DNA of 64,000 nt from Paramacrobiotus metropolitanus (taxonomy: Eukaryota > Tardigrada > Eutardigrada > Parachela > Macrobiotidae), in the NCBI RefSeq assembly GCF_019649055.1, contig NW_026570276.1, positions 124,001-188,000 on the forward strand, read 5' to 3'. Both the position numbers and the translations under genes were made by a program. The notes under the pieces were generated by a model, which was given only the letters and a program-made list of their open reading frames with translations, made no database searches and was not told the origin of the DNA. Shown in pieces: positions 48,183-59,477 of the stretch. The first letter of the stretch is position 1, and each line of letters starts with the position of its first letter.

Positions 48183-51003
48183 ATGCCCAAGGTAGCGGTG
48201 GTGGGGGCCGGTGTTATCGGGCTCAGTGCGGCGGTCTGCATTCAGAAGGAATTGCCGGATTGCCAGGTAAAAATAGCGGAATTTTATTATAATTTTTTAG
48301 AAATTTTAAAACGATTTTTTCGCCGATTGATTGTATATCCAATCGATGGCAATATCAATATACACTGCATAATTCAGTTTCCGTTTTATGGATATGCCTT
48401 CCGGGCACTTCCGTGGTTGCCAAAGCAGAAGCGGCTGTTTCTGGAAATATTTTATTACATTTTTCAATCTCATTTTAAATTAAATTAATTTTAATTTCTT
48501 TAAATTTCGTTCTTTTTTATTAAGATAATTAATTTTTCAAATCTAATTTGCTTATGCTAACTGCGTAACAGTGCATATATATTATTTTTTTCTGATGTAT
48601 GCAAATCCGATTATCCTCGTTTCTTTTTTTATTTAGTATGCAGCGCGTTCAACAATTCATAAAAAATGCATGAATGCAAATGCATGGTTTACGCAATCCG
48701 TTTTAATTTATTACGTAATCTATAATAAATAACAGTTGAAACGATGATAATTTTAATAACTGATCGCGTGCAACCGGCGTTTTAAAGGTGACGGTGATAT
48801 CGGAACATGTTTACCCCAACATAACCAGCGCCGGCCCGCCCGGCCTATTCCGCCCGTACAACATCACCTCGGACATCCCGGCGGATGCCGGCAAATGGAT
48901 TGAAGCCTCGTGGAAGCATTACGCCGAATTATCCGTCAGCGATCATGCCGCCCAGACCGGCATCTTCCCGTTAAGCGGTATGCTTGACATAGTACCGTAA
49001 TACATTCTCCCGATCGACCCCATTAACACACCATTAAGCGACATTGTAAATCCTGTCATTAATGTCACATCAAACCGATCAGCGCTAGTCAGAACCGAAT
49101 GCTGTACATGCGCCGCTGGTGCGGCTCCTTAATCGCTGACGTCAGTGGTAAATCTCTGACATGGAGCGTGTTTGTATAACTGTAAGTTAAACAATGGTAA
49201 ACATCCATTTTTGAGATCGTTGTACGTCCAGTTGTTCAGTCATCCGCGATTATTCGAGTTCCCCGTTCCCCGTTGTTCGGTCACACATGCTTGCGTCCAT
49301 TCAGATCACTATTAGAACGAATTCCCTACTAGTAGACTCGATAGTCGATATAATTCAGTTGACGGATTTTTTGTTTAGAACAGTTAAGTACTTAATTTTA
49401 ATATAATAATAACAAAAATCAGCTTTTAATGTATTTATCAAACAAATTCGGTTTTATCGAGGAAAAAAGTCGGTCTGGTCTTCGGAAGGGAATAATATTC
49501 TATTTTAAACAGCTACAAGTAGTGATTTGTAGAAAAGTGGCTAAATGAATGGTAAAAGGCGCGTGTTCGCTGCTACAATCTATATACACTTGTATAATCA
49601 GGCGGCAAGCGAAAATATTGTATTTTTTTTGTAGGTAATTATCGGAATTTGTTAGTGATCCTTACAGAAACATTTCAATAAATAAGCTCTTACTTTTATA
49701 ATTTTACTGTTTGTTTTTCAGAAATTCTGCACAAACATTTCAATTTTGATTTATTTTTAATGTAATTAATTACGGTTTCAGGTTATATTTTATCCAGCGA
49801 TGACCCCGATCTACCGGCCGCCGCCCAATACCGTGACCTCGTACCAAACTTCCGCCAGCTGTCCGGCGCCGAACTGGACCGCCACGGTGGTCCGTGGCGC
49901 TACGGCTCCTTCCACAGCACGCTGATCGTCGAGCCCTCCCTATACCTGCGCTACCTGACCAAACAGTTCCTGGAGAAGGGTGGCACCCTGGACAACCTGT
50001 CCTTATTGCATTTAAGCGGCTTATCCGAGCACGACTACGACGTGGTGGTCAACTGCAGCGGTCTGGGCGCCCGCGCCCTGGTGGAGGACGAGACGGTTAT
50101 TCCGGTGCGCGGGCAACTGGTGCGGGTGGATGCCCCGTGGGTGAAGGAGTTCTACATGGCCGAGAGCAGCACGTACATCTACCCTAACCGCGAGACGATC
50201 GTGCTAGGTGGCACACGCCAACCGGAAGACTGGGAGACGGCCGTGCGACCGGAAGAGACGGTGGCTATTAAGAAGCACTGCTGTGCGGTGGTTCCCTCAT
50301 TACAAGTAAACAGGAAAACCATCGTTAAATGCAACCATATATATTAGAAAGGATATTGCACTGGAAACCCTTTTGCTATATGACTTCGACAAAGTTTGAT
50401 GTAGAATTGCACCCTCGACAATGATTTCCCCGTTTACTCGCAAGAAAAATAATTAATTTTTTATGGGCTAATACTTTACAGTAACCTTTAAATATACTTT
50501 CAGAAACTTACAGTAAATTAATGCGTGAACATAAAAGGCCTGAACTGTAACCACTGCAGCAGATGGTCTAATACTCGTAATTTAGCTAATGGCGAGTTTT
50601 TCTCACAATACGGTGAAACTTGAAAGCGTTTCTACAACGAAAAACTTCGTAACATTATACGGATACTTCATGTATACTGAATACATTTAATTTGCAAACT
50701 CTTAATCTGCATTGGCTATACCGTTATCTCGCCGGCAAAAGTTGCGCTGGGAATGTGCAAAGCGATTATCTGACCTTTGTTGTTTTATTACAGGATGCTC
50801 ATATTGTGGAGGAATGGGCTGGTCTGCGACCGTGGCGGCCCAGTATCCGACTGGAGAACGACAGTCTTCCGCTGGAGTCCGACAGATCTCTGGAAGTGGT
50901 ACATAATTACGGGCACGGCGGCAACGGGATCTCTCTGGCGTGGGGCTGTGCCGTGCACGCTACGCGGCTGGTACAGGAGCTGCTTGCCGTTAAAGATTTG
51001 TAG
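48183..51003 (+). CDS. D-amino-acid oxidase / D-aspartate oxidase
   Basis: Four exons (48183–48266, 48788–48977, 49782–50305, 50794–51003) join in phase to 335 residues, the usual size of this family. It is an FAD enzyme that oxidises D-amino acids to 2-oxo acids, ammonia and hydrogen peroxide. Evidence: the dinucleotide fold VAVVGAGVIG at 4–13; the segment VIPVRGQLVRVDAPW; YIYPN near the substrate tyrosine; GLRPWRP with the substrate-binding arginine at about 278; and the family signature HNYGHGGNGISLAWG at 303–317. The C-terminus is VKDL, so no classic peroxisomal SKL signal is seen. Whether it prefers neutral D-amino acids or D-aspartate cannot be decided by eye. AATAAA at 51123 is a likely polyadenylation signal. 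A broken tandem copy lies at 55883–58940. Confidence 0.92.
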
Positions 51004-51169
51004 GGCCACGCTAAATGGTGGCTCCAATTTGCTTTCTATAACGGCGAAATGGAAATTTTATTTTGTTTTTTTCGCCTACCTTCTCTGTAGTAAGTTTATG
51101 GTATCATGGAAGTAATGGAACCAATAAAACTTACAATTGTTAGTACTAGAAAAAATTTATAATAGAAAC

Positions 51170-51740
51170 ATTTTCTCAGTGCTATCCTGATCGGGAAATG
51201 TACTGCACCCATTACACAGATCACATTCCGCCGTTGTATCTGGATCGAGAGTTGCTGTCTAAAAAACTCCTTCGCACGTTTTTGGCCTGTAGTGTTGGCG
51301 ATACTGCTTCCAATCTTATCCACAAGCTTTTTTGTTATGTCTCCCCACGGTCCGTAAATTCCCAATGATGCCGCCATAAAGTTATACCGAGGTTGAAGCC
51401 AGCTGTGTTTCGTCAGTTGCCTTCTTTCGGCGTGCTCCGCTGCGGCTCCCGACGTTAACCGAGGTGCAATCGATGTATGAGGCGGCGAGGGAGTCCGATG
51501 TCCACGCAGGTCACGTCCATAGCCAGCGACTATCGTACCATGGAAACGGGGAGCCGTTTCCATGGTACGAGTGTGATTACATCCGGCCTTTGGTTATCTT
51601 TCCATGAGAGGCCTTTCGTCTCCACCTTCTTTTGTCAGAACGGCTTAATCAAAATATCCCGTACAAGTGCGTTGCGCCGCATGCGTACTGAATGGTATGG
51701 GAGTGTGCGACCGTTATTATAAACTGTTCTAAATTGTACG
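51170..51740 (-). mobile_element. Relic of a non-LTR retrotransposon, C-terminal part after the reverse transcriptase
   Basis: On the minus strand, in shifting frames, the order RPDVITLVPWK, then MDVTCVD, LAASYIDCTSVNVGS, AAAEHAERRQL, YGPWGDITKKL and FFRQQLSIQIQRRN appears. This order (RPD..T..PW, DVT..D..A.SY, G.AA..A...K, LG..G, Q.LSIAIQR.N) is known from the C-terminal region of RTE-type and related reverse transcriptases. Frame changes and a palindromic insertion at 51533–51570 show it is dead. It lies directly downstream of the oxidase gene. Confidence 0.65.
51533..51570. repeat. Perfect hairpin, 17-bp arms, 4-nt loop
   Basis: TCGTACCATGGAAACGG, then GGAG, then the exact complement. One arm is the retroelement codons for LVPWK; the other is an inverted copy inserted beside it. 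Confidence 0.95.
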
Positions 51741-51878
51741 TTAATGCTGTGTGCAGCTCTGTCGGCAAAATTAAGGTTTTTAGTAGTTGTTTCAGCTACG
51801 CTAGATTATGCACAAATTTGCATCGCTTTAAAAATCTTACGAGGAAAGACTGGCCAGTGAAGATTAGTTAGAGTAGAA

Positions 51879-53213
51879 ATGGGTCATACTTTCGCTGTTT
51901 TTCCCGTGGTTGTGCTTGCCCTCTGCGTACAAGGCATTGTCAGTTGTCCGGCTCAAAGCGGTCTGGAGAATCGTAAGTCTGCAGTTGTCACTTGCTGCGC
52001 TCGTTTTTTTTCCGTTGAACCTAGTTTCTGCGCGCAGTGAACGAGGTTCTGAATGGAACGAAACAACGTAACGGGAGCAGAACCATGCATCTGCAGGACC
52101 CGCTTCCGGGATATTCGATCGCGGAATGGCCGGCAGGGACTGAGGTCATTCGAGCGCCAGATGGTGGCACGCTGTTGATGCCCTGCGACAACAACCTTAA
52201 TAACATGCCTAAGGTGTGTGGGACATTTGAAGGCTTTAATATTGCCCGATTTGTGTTACTTCATACCGCAAGACGGCGGGCGCGCATGCAGAGTCGGCTG
52301 AAAATAAGCAGAATACTTACGCAATAAGCCGATTTACCGGTTTAAACCGTCATTCGTTATGGATAATAGGAGTATAGTCCAGTTTCACGCAAGAAATTGT
52401 GATTCTTGATTAATACTTGGTACAGTGTGGCAAGAAATTGGTTGCTGACACAGTGAATACTTGATTACCTTGCTGTCCCCTCTTCTGTGCTCTTTGTTTA
52501 CCATTCGTTGTGCTTGGTAGTAATAGAGCAATTTTAATGTATTATGTCGCTTGCCTGGTGAACAAGTTGGTTTGCTTTCCACAGTCAGATTCGCACCGTC
52601 GGTTTAGTTATGGCAAATCTAGCAATTCAGAATCTAGCAAATCTAGCAAAGTTGCCCTTTAGGTGTTCGTATTAATTTGGTTTCCCGAATCAGATTTTCT
52701 TAGCTCTAATCATCCTAATAACGATTGCGAGCCAAAAAATACAGCATGCTTTAACTGCTGCATTACTAATAGGCTTACAACATCCGGAATCTGCCGGCGT
52801 TCGCACGTAACGGATGGCCGGTTCTCGTTATTCATGGTATCGAGGTGGACATGGAGCGGTTCCAGGACGCAAATTACGGTTGCAGCTGGACGAAAGATTG
52901 CAGTCCGGGGGAATTTAAGATTCAAGGCGAAATGATCAATCTGGTCGAGGGTGCGTTTTCCATCCTGCTGCCGAACTTTACATACGCGGCAACGGGACTG
53001 TACGGATGCCAGTACTTCCACGGGAGCGAGTATGTGGTGACGCTGCGCTTCAACGACATTAAGAACACGCACAAGGTAAATATGGGACATTTGATGACAT
53101 TAATATTGCCCGATCTGTTTGGATCCATGCTGCAAGACGGCCTGCGCACATGCAGACTGCATAGTCGTGCAGGTTCCGCTGAAAATAAGCAGCATACTTT
53201 CGCAGTGATCTGA
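51879..53213 (+). CDS. Secreted Ig-like domain protein (3' end uncertain)
   Basis: Exons 51879–51972, 52038–52213 and 52773–53075 agree in phase. Exon 1 is a signal peptide (VFPVVVLALCVQGIVS). Exon 2 carries a B-strand-like GTEVIRAPDGGTLLMPC; exon 3 ends with a typical Ig F-strand, FSILLPNFTYAATGLYGCQY, so the two cysteines are MPC and YGC. The coding part after THK is unclear: a GTAAAT donor is present at 53076, but if it is not used the frame reads on to a stop at 53213. No transmembrane segment was found, so the protein is probably secreted. A damaged copy of exon 3 lies at 54653–54960. The intron starts after exons 2 and 3 are related to each other, which points to exon duplication. Function unknown. 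Confidence 0.6.
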
Positions 53214-54652
53214 TTTACCGGGTTAACCTGGCAATTGCCGAGGTACCCAGAAATTTTTTGTCGACGTTGAAATTCATATCATAAAATAACAATAATTTAA
53301 TGAACTTAAAACTATTTTTTTCAAAAGTTTTGATGCGGTACTGGTAGTTTAAAATTTGAAGGACAGGTGAAAATTCCATTCCAGAAGGACAGGCAGCTCT
53401 TTTCTACGGTTTGGCATCTAAATGATTTAGATATGGACGACTCAGTGCACGTTATATTTTTCGAGGCATGTTTTTTTGCTTGTACCCACAGTCTCCCGCT
53501 GTATCCCGCGGTATCCTCTGCGTATCCCTAATGTATCCTTACAATTTTTTGACTTCTGTTCGATTGCTGCCTTATCCTTCCGTATCTCTGCAGTATCCTC
53601 TATATATCCCACATGAACCCAATTAAAAAACCTAAGTAACCTACAAAAACCTAAGAATACTAAGAAATCATAATCACGGGATCCATGGATGATACGCCAA
53701 GGATACCGTGGGAATACTGTGGGATACGCTAATTAAAAGGAATGACCACAACAACAATATTGTATTACGTGCAGAATACATTTTAAGTGATGTAGCCAGT
53801 ATTCCACCGTATCCCACATCCTTTACGTATCCTTCATGTATCCTGATACCTGTTGAAAACTTGAATGCAAGTTTAAGGATCATCCGTAATTGCAGTAGCC
53901 CAACGTATCTTAACGTATCCTTACTGTATCCATCGAGTATCCGGATAACACTTACATTCGGTATGCACATGCGGATACTGCTGAGATATGGTGGGATACT
54001 GCATTAACCAAGACAAAGTATAAACTATAAAATTTAGGGGATACATGAAAATATGCAGAGTATCTGTATATTGTGGAATACGGTGGGATACTGTGGATAC
54101 AGCTAAAAACACATGCCCAAAAAACTTAAACGTGTACTAACCGTGCCATATGTGAATGATTGCATGTGCGACATCGCACATAATGTGGTTTTTAACGTTT
54201 CGTGTAGACGAATTTAGTCGCTTTTGGTAGCTGTTGGTAACGAGGATTTTGTGCACTTTAATTTATCGTCAAAAGCCACCTCAATGAAAACACATTTTAT
54301 ACACATCGGAAAGCAAGTCCGTTTCTCATATCTTCACAATTACAACTTGAAGAAAACGCCGATCCGAATTATTTTATGGAAAAATTGATGTCGATAATCG
54401 ACTTTACTGCCGCCTTTATAAAGTTGTGCTTTAGATGTGGTATACCGCAATATGGTTTGCTTTCCACAGTCAGATTCGTATCGTGGGTTTAATCCGATCT
54501 GCAGGGACAGAATTACACCAGTATGAATTGTTGTTCGCTTTCGCTACCTAAATTATTTTCCAAATTTTCCTTGCCTTAATCATCCAAATACCGTTTAACA
54601 CTGCAAATTTTTGAAAAATTAAGCTTGTTCTAACTGTCCGCATTACTAACAG
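53214..54652. other. Non-coding stretch with GTATCC array
   Basis: No gene is seen. The main content is the repeated array at 53490–54105. From about 54450 the sequence again resembles the intron upstream of Ig exon 3 (TGGTTTGCTTTCCACAGTCA at about 52569 and 54453). Confidence 0.5.
53490..54105. repeat. Array of degenerate GTATCC words in alternating orientation
   Basis: GTATCC/GTATCCC occurs many times at 53500–53610 and 53795–53960, and its complement GGATAC at 53690–53740 and 53975–54105. The spacing is irregular (about 10–20 bp). The block could fold into a large imperfect stem. No coding frame is credible. Confidence 0.7.
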
Positions 54653-54960
54653 GTTTACCACACCCGGAACTGGCGGCCCTTGCACGCAATGGATGGCAGG
54701 TTTTCTTTATTCCAGATATTACAATAGTCAGAAAAGCGCTCCATGCAGGACGTGAAATATTGTTGCAACTTGGCAAAAGATAACGATCAGATGGAACGCA
54801 CTCTGCAGGGTCAGCTATACAATCCGAACTCTGGTGCGTTTCCCACGTCGCTGCCGAACTTTACTTACGCGGCCACCCGTCTGTACGAATGGCTGCACTC
54901 CAATGCGAGCCATGTGGTGGTGATGCAGCGTTACTGGTTCAGCGCGACCCTCTTGGCGGG
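54653..54960 (+). pseudogene. Broken copy of Ig-like exon 3
   Basis: After an acceptor CTAACAG the sequence follows exon 3 at 52773–53075 (for example TCCGGAAT/CCCGGAAC and later LPNFTYAAT), but the frame has a stop at about 54725. The second Ig cysteine is replaced (LYEW where the intact exon has LYGC). Confidence 0.65.
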
Positions 54961-55550
54961 GATTGTATGGGCGTTTTGAGAACGGCGTCGCTGAACAGGG
55001 CCGGTGCAGTTCGACGATGAAGATCGATAGCGCCACATGGAAAGACTGTACGAGTGCTGTTTCCGCGTCGTTTTGATTAGTACAAGTGCCGATCGTCTTG
55101 ATTAGTAAATCATGCAGGAAGCGTATCTGCACCTTATTAACTAATTAGAGCAACCATTTGGTTAGTATTTCGTTTGCTCTGGATAATTTGAAGCAGTTTG
55201 TTTTTTACACTGGAATGGTTAAGTGTTTTTGTCAAGACAGAGTTACTTTTAACCAGGAATGGGCATGCTTTGCTTATGGAATGGAAAATGTGATGGGACG
55301 CACCTGGTTTGATGGTATTGTGTCAAGTGCACTTGACACATTCGTACGGATATCTGGGTACGGGGTCATGCGTCTTTTTATTGATATACCGTAATAAAGG
55401 TACATACGACACTAATCACAAAGCCGCCTGCGTGTCGGAAGCAGCAGAATGTGCAGGCGCTTCACGCTCTATAACGGTACAAAGGAATCCAGCTTCGCAT
55501 AATTAAAGCCACTGCTGGGAGGCTTGTAGGTACACTTACATCAAATGACT

Positions 55551-55836
55551 TTATTCTGTACGCTTACTGGCTACCCCAACATAAACAACATCCAAATGAA
55601 AAATCTGCTCCATCTGCCAGGCACAAAACCAACCCACAGTTCCCAAAACACTGAGCATTTGCATTTACCGTATAATCACGTAGAATCTCCAAACTGAAAC
55701 ACTGAAAGAGAAAACAACTGGAGCGGCTTTCTCCCGTTCGGTTATACAGCTTTTTGCAGGCCATCTTCAACAAATTAGCAGACGCGTTGCACCAAGCAGC
55801 AAATGTTTCACAAGCCAACCGAAGAAAATAACACAC
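55551..55836 (-). other. Possible two-exon coding remnant
   Basis: On the minus strand an open stretch, about 55836–55669 (containing ACKKLYNRTGESRSS and FQCFSLEILRDYT), meets a GTAAAT donor, and after a 55-bp gap a CTGGCAG acceptor leads to MEQIFHLDVVYVGVASKRTE and a stop at 55551. The phases agree and the composition looks coding. No start exon or family was identified. Confidence 0.3.
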
Positions 55837-55882
55837 TGTTAATTACACACGCTGCTGAGACATATTAGCTGCGTGATTTACC

Positions 55883-58800
55883 ATGCTAACGGTACGTAGC
55901 GGTGGCGTTCGCCGGGCTCATGGCGGCGGTCCGCAATTAAGTAGAATGAACAGTCGGATTACCAGGTAACAATGGCGAAGCTTTTGTATGACTTTTTTCT
56001 TAATTTTTGAATCAAATTTTCTCTGAATAACTGAATCCGCAGTCGATGCCATTACCAATAATATTGAATAAATACAGCGTACATTAATTTCCGTTTATGG
56101 ATATGCCTCCCCGGGAACTGAGCACTGAGCAAAGCACAAGCGGCATTTACGGGAAATTCTTTTGTTACATTTTAAGTTTGAATGATGTTATTTCAATTTC
56201 ATTTTAAATTTCATCTCTTTTTTATTACTGTCATTAAGTTATCCCATTGAACTGTTATTTATTGTGCTTCTAAAATTGCAATTTACATATTTTCCCTATA
56301 ACATAGGAATCAAGTTGTCCTCGTTACTTTATATTTGGTATATGCTCGCGTTTTATGTGGTAAACTTATTGTATAATAAATTATGCATATAGAAATAAAT
56401 GCATTCGCTTGCACAATGCAGTCTACGTTGTATTTCGTGTAGTTAATGAAATTATTATACTAAATGACAAATTTTAATTAAATGAACGCATGCCACCGCC
56501 CACCGGCAATTTTTTCGGAGCACGTGTTCCCCAACTGTCCAACATAACGAGCGCCTGCCCGCCCTGCCTATTCCGCCGTACAAAATTATATACCGCGGAC
56601 ATCCCAGCGGATACCGGCAAATGGATCGAAGCCTCGTGGAAGCATTACGCCGAATTATCCGTCAGCGATCATGCCGCCCAGACCGGCATCTTCCCGTTAA
56701 GCGGTATGCTTGACATAGTACCGTAATACATTCTCCCGATCGACCCCATTAACACACCATTAAGCGACATTGTAAATCCTGTCATTAATGTCACATCAAA
56801 CCGATCAGCGCTAGTCAGAACAGAATGCATGCGCCGCTGGTGCGGCTCCTCAATCGCTGACGTCAGTGGCAAATCTCTGACATGGAGCGTGTTTGTACAA
56901 CTGAAAGTTCGACAATCGTACAAATCCATTTTTGTGATCGTTGTACGTCCATTTGTTCAGCCATCCGCGGTCATTCGAGTCTCCCTTTGTTCGGCTAAAC
57001 GCGCCTAATGCGTCCATCAGATCACTATTAATATGACGTATCAGAACGAAATCCCTACCCCAGACGATCAACAAAGTCGGCGTTTTGAACAATGTATTTA
57101 TCAAACAACTTTTTTACCGAGAAAAAATCGGTCTTGTCGTCTCCAGAAGGAAGAATATTCGAATTTAAACAGCATCAGCAGAATGATAAGGTGCACCTGT
57201 TTGTTGATAAAATTTGTACGAATACTCTGTATATACTCTGTACATGTACAATCGGGCGGCAAACGAAAGTCTTGTATTTTATTTTTTACAGTTATCGCGA
57301 TTTTTATTATTGATTCTTGCAAAAATATGTCACCAGATAAATTCTTTTATTATAAATTTACTAGATGTTTTTTAGAAATAGAGACTGAATGTCTTTTTAG
57401 AAATAACTGAATTTTTTTAACTGAATGTTTTTTAGAAATGTTGAGTAAAAATTTCAGTTTCAACGTGGATGAATTTTTAGTTTAATTTACAGTATTACGG
57501 TTTCAGCTTATATTTTCTTCAACAACGACCCCGATGTGCCGGGCGCCGCCCAGTACCGTGACCTCGTAGCCGAACTGGACCGCCACGGTGGTCCTTGGCG
57601 CTACGGCTCCTTCCACGGCACGCTGATCGTCGAAACCTCCCTGTACCTGCGCTATCTGACCAAACCTAGTTCCTGGAGAAGGGCGGCACGCTGGACAACC
57701 TGTCCTTACTGCATTTAAGCGGCTTGTCCGAGCACGACTACGACGTGGTGGTCAACTGCAGCTGACTGGGCGCCCGCGCCCTGGTGGAAGATGAGACCGT
57801 TATTCCGGTGCGCGGACAACTGGTGCGGGTGGATGCCCCGTGGGTGAAAGAATTCTACATGGTCGAGAGCAGCACGTACATCTACCCTAACCGCGAGACG
57901 GTGGTCCTGGGTGGCACCGCCAACCGGAAGACTGGGAGACGGCTGTGCGACCGGAAGAGACGGTGGCCATTAAGAAGCGCTGCTGTGCGGCGGTTCCCTC
58001 ACTACAGGTAAACAGGAAGACCATCGCTAAAAGTGCAGTCCATTTATATACAGTCATTTATATAAGAAGGATATTGCACTGGGAAAGCTTTTGCTGTATG
58101 ACTTTGTCAAGGATCGATGAAAAAGCACCCGCCGTGATGATTTCCACGTTCACCCAAGAGAAAAATAATTTTCCATGGGATAATGTTTTACAGCAACTCT
58201 GCAGAAAGCTCAGCTTTTTGAGTAAGTGCAAAAGTACAGTAAAATATAACGCTTGAATATGAAATGTATGACCTACACATACAACTGCTCAGCTGTTGTT
58301 CAAGTTGCCGAACGCTACAGAGAGGGACTAATAAATACTAATGCAGCTGAGTGTTTCTCATAATCTAGTCAAATTTGAAAGCGTTTCTACTGCGAAAATC
58401 ATCGAAGTATTATACTAATTAACATACCGTACGGATTTGATTTTCATACTTTTCTCCGTCGGAGATATAGGGGGAAAAAGCAGTCTACTCGAACCATTCT
58501 CCTGTACTGCTGCCGTCAGCCGGCTGGAGTTTTACGTTGTGGCTAAACATGGTGCGTACGTTACGTTGTGGCTAAACGGTATGTACTGCCGTAACGTCAC
58601 ACTCCAGCTGGGTGACGGCAGCAGTGCCGTGAATTGGTTCGACTGACATGGTTTTCCCCCCTATATTACTGTATCGTCGGTGAAAGTTGTGTCGGGAATA
58701 TACATACCGATTGTGCGACTTTTGCTGTCTGTTTTAGGATGTTTATGTTGTGTAAGAATGGGTCGGTCTGCGGCCGTGGCGGCCCGGTAACTGGAGAACG

Positions 58801-58940
58801 ACAGTCTTCCGCTGGAATCCGATAAATCTTTGGAAGTGGTGCTTAACTACGGGCACGGTGGCAACCGGATCCCTCTGGCGTGGGGACGTGCCGTGCAAGC
58901 TACGCGGCTCGGTACATGAGGCATGAGCTGCTGGCGGCTC
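55883..58940 (+). pseudogene. Tandem pseudogene copy of the D-amino-acid oxidase
   Basis: All four exons of the gene at 48183–51003 have counterparts: 55883–55965, about 56495–56703, 57507–58007 and 58738–58940. Exon 1 has lost the GAGVIG fold through indels. Exon 3 has a 24-nt in-frame deletion (8 residues), a 2-nt insertion near 57668, a TGA inside the NCSGLGA segment (about 57764) and a 1-nt loss near 57917. Exon 4 has TAA in place of the first GAG of VEEW. The last intron carries a 202-bp inverted-repeat insertion absent from the functional copy. In contrast, the 3' half of exon 2 and the first 170 bp of intron 2 are almost identical to the functional gene. Confidence 0.88.
58465..58666. 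mobile_element. MITE-like inverted-repeat element, about 200 bp
   Basis: It starts ATATAGGGGGAAAAA and ends TTTTCCCCCCTATAT; inward, GAACCATT pairs with AATTGGTTC, and ACTGCTGCCGTCA with TGACGGCAGCAGT. The whole element can fold into one stem of about 80 bp with a few gaps. The middle contains TTACGTTGTGGCTAAAC twice. It is present only in the oxidase pseudogene. Confidence 0.75.
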
Positions 58941-59077
58941 CCTCCTATATTCCCTCCTATATTTTATTGATCGGCTTATCTAGCTGATCCGTTCTTTGCT
59001 TGACATGCTGTAATTACGTACGTGACATACTGGGTGACAATCGAATTTGTCAGGGCTTCGCGTTCAGTACTGACCTT

Positions 59078-59166
59078 CATACGGAAATTAAATTCTAATT
59101 ATGGAAACCATTTACGGTACTTTGTACCTTAAATGGTTTCCATAATTAGAATTTGATTTCCGTATG
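59078..59166. repeat. Long near-perfect hairpin, 43-bp arms, 3-nt loop
   Basis: The arms begin CATACGGAAAT and contain AAATTCTAATTATGGAAACC. They differ at only two positions, with loop TTT at 59121–59123. Confidence 0.95.
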
Positions 59167-59280
59167 CAGATCGTGATCGCTATCGTTGCGCTTGGCACTT
59201 ATTAACGCTACCCTGGGGAATAATTTTAGGGAGATTGAGGGATGGGAGCTTATTGCTGGCGGGGACTAATTACGGGAAAT

Positions 59281-59315
59281 AGCGATCAATATGCGAATAT
59301 AGTATATTGATCGCT
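59281..59315. repeat. Hairpin, 12-bp perfect arms
   Basis: AGCGATCAATAT pairs exactly with ATATTGATCGCT across an 11-nt loop. A third, imperfect inverted repeat around TGTGGAACAGC follows at about 59338–59441. Confidence 0.85.
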
Positions 59316-59477
59316 AATTCATTATTTAATGTGGTTCTGTGACTCTTATCACCTGTGGAACAGCCATTTACTCATCGAGTAAGTGTTCTCACTCAGTAAA
59401 TGAAATTTTACTACCGAGTGCTGTTCCACATAATCACAGTAATTTATTGGTGTAACGTCTTCTTCAATTCTGCCATA

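Noticed and set aside
51477-51722. Plus-strand 81-codon frame downstream of the oxidase
   Set aside because: It is the reverse of the retrotransposon relic and crosses the hairpin at 51533–51570.
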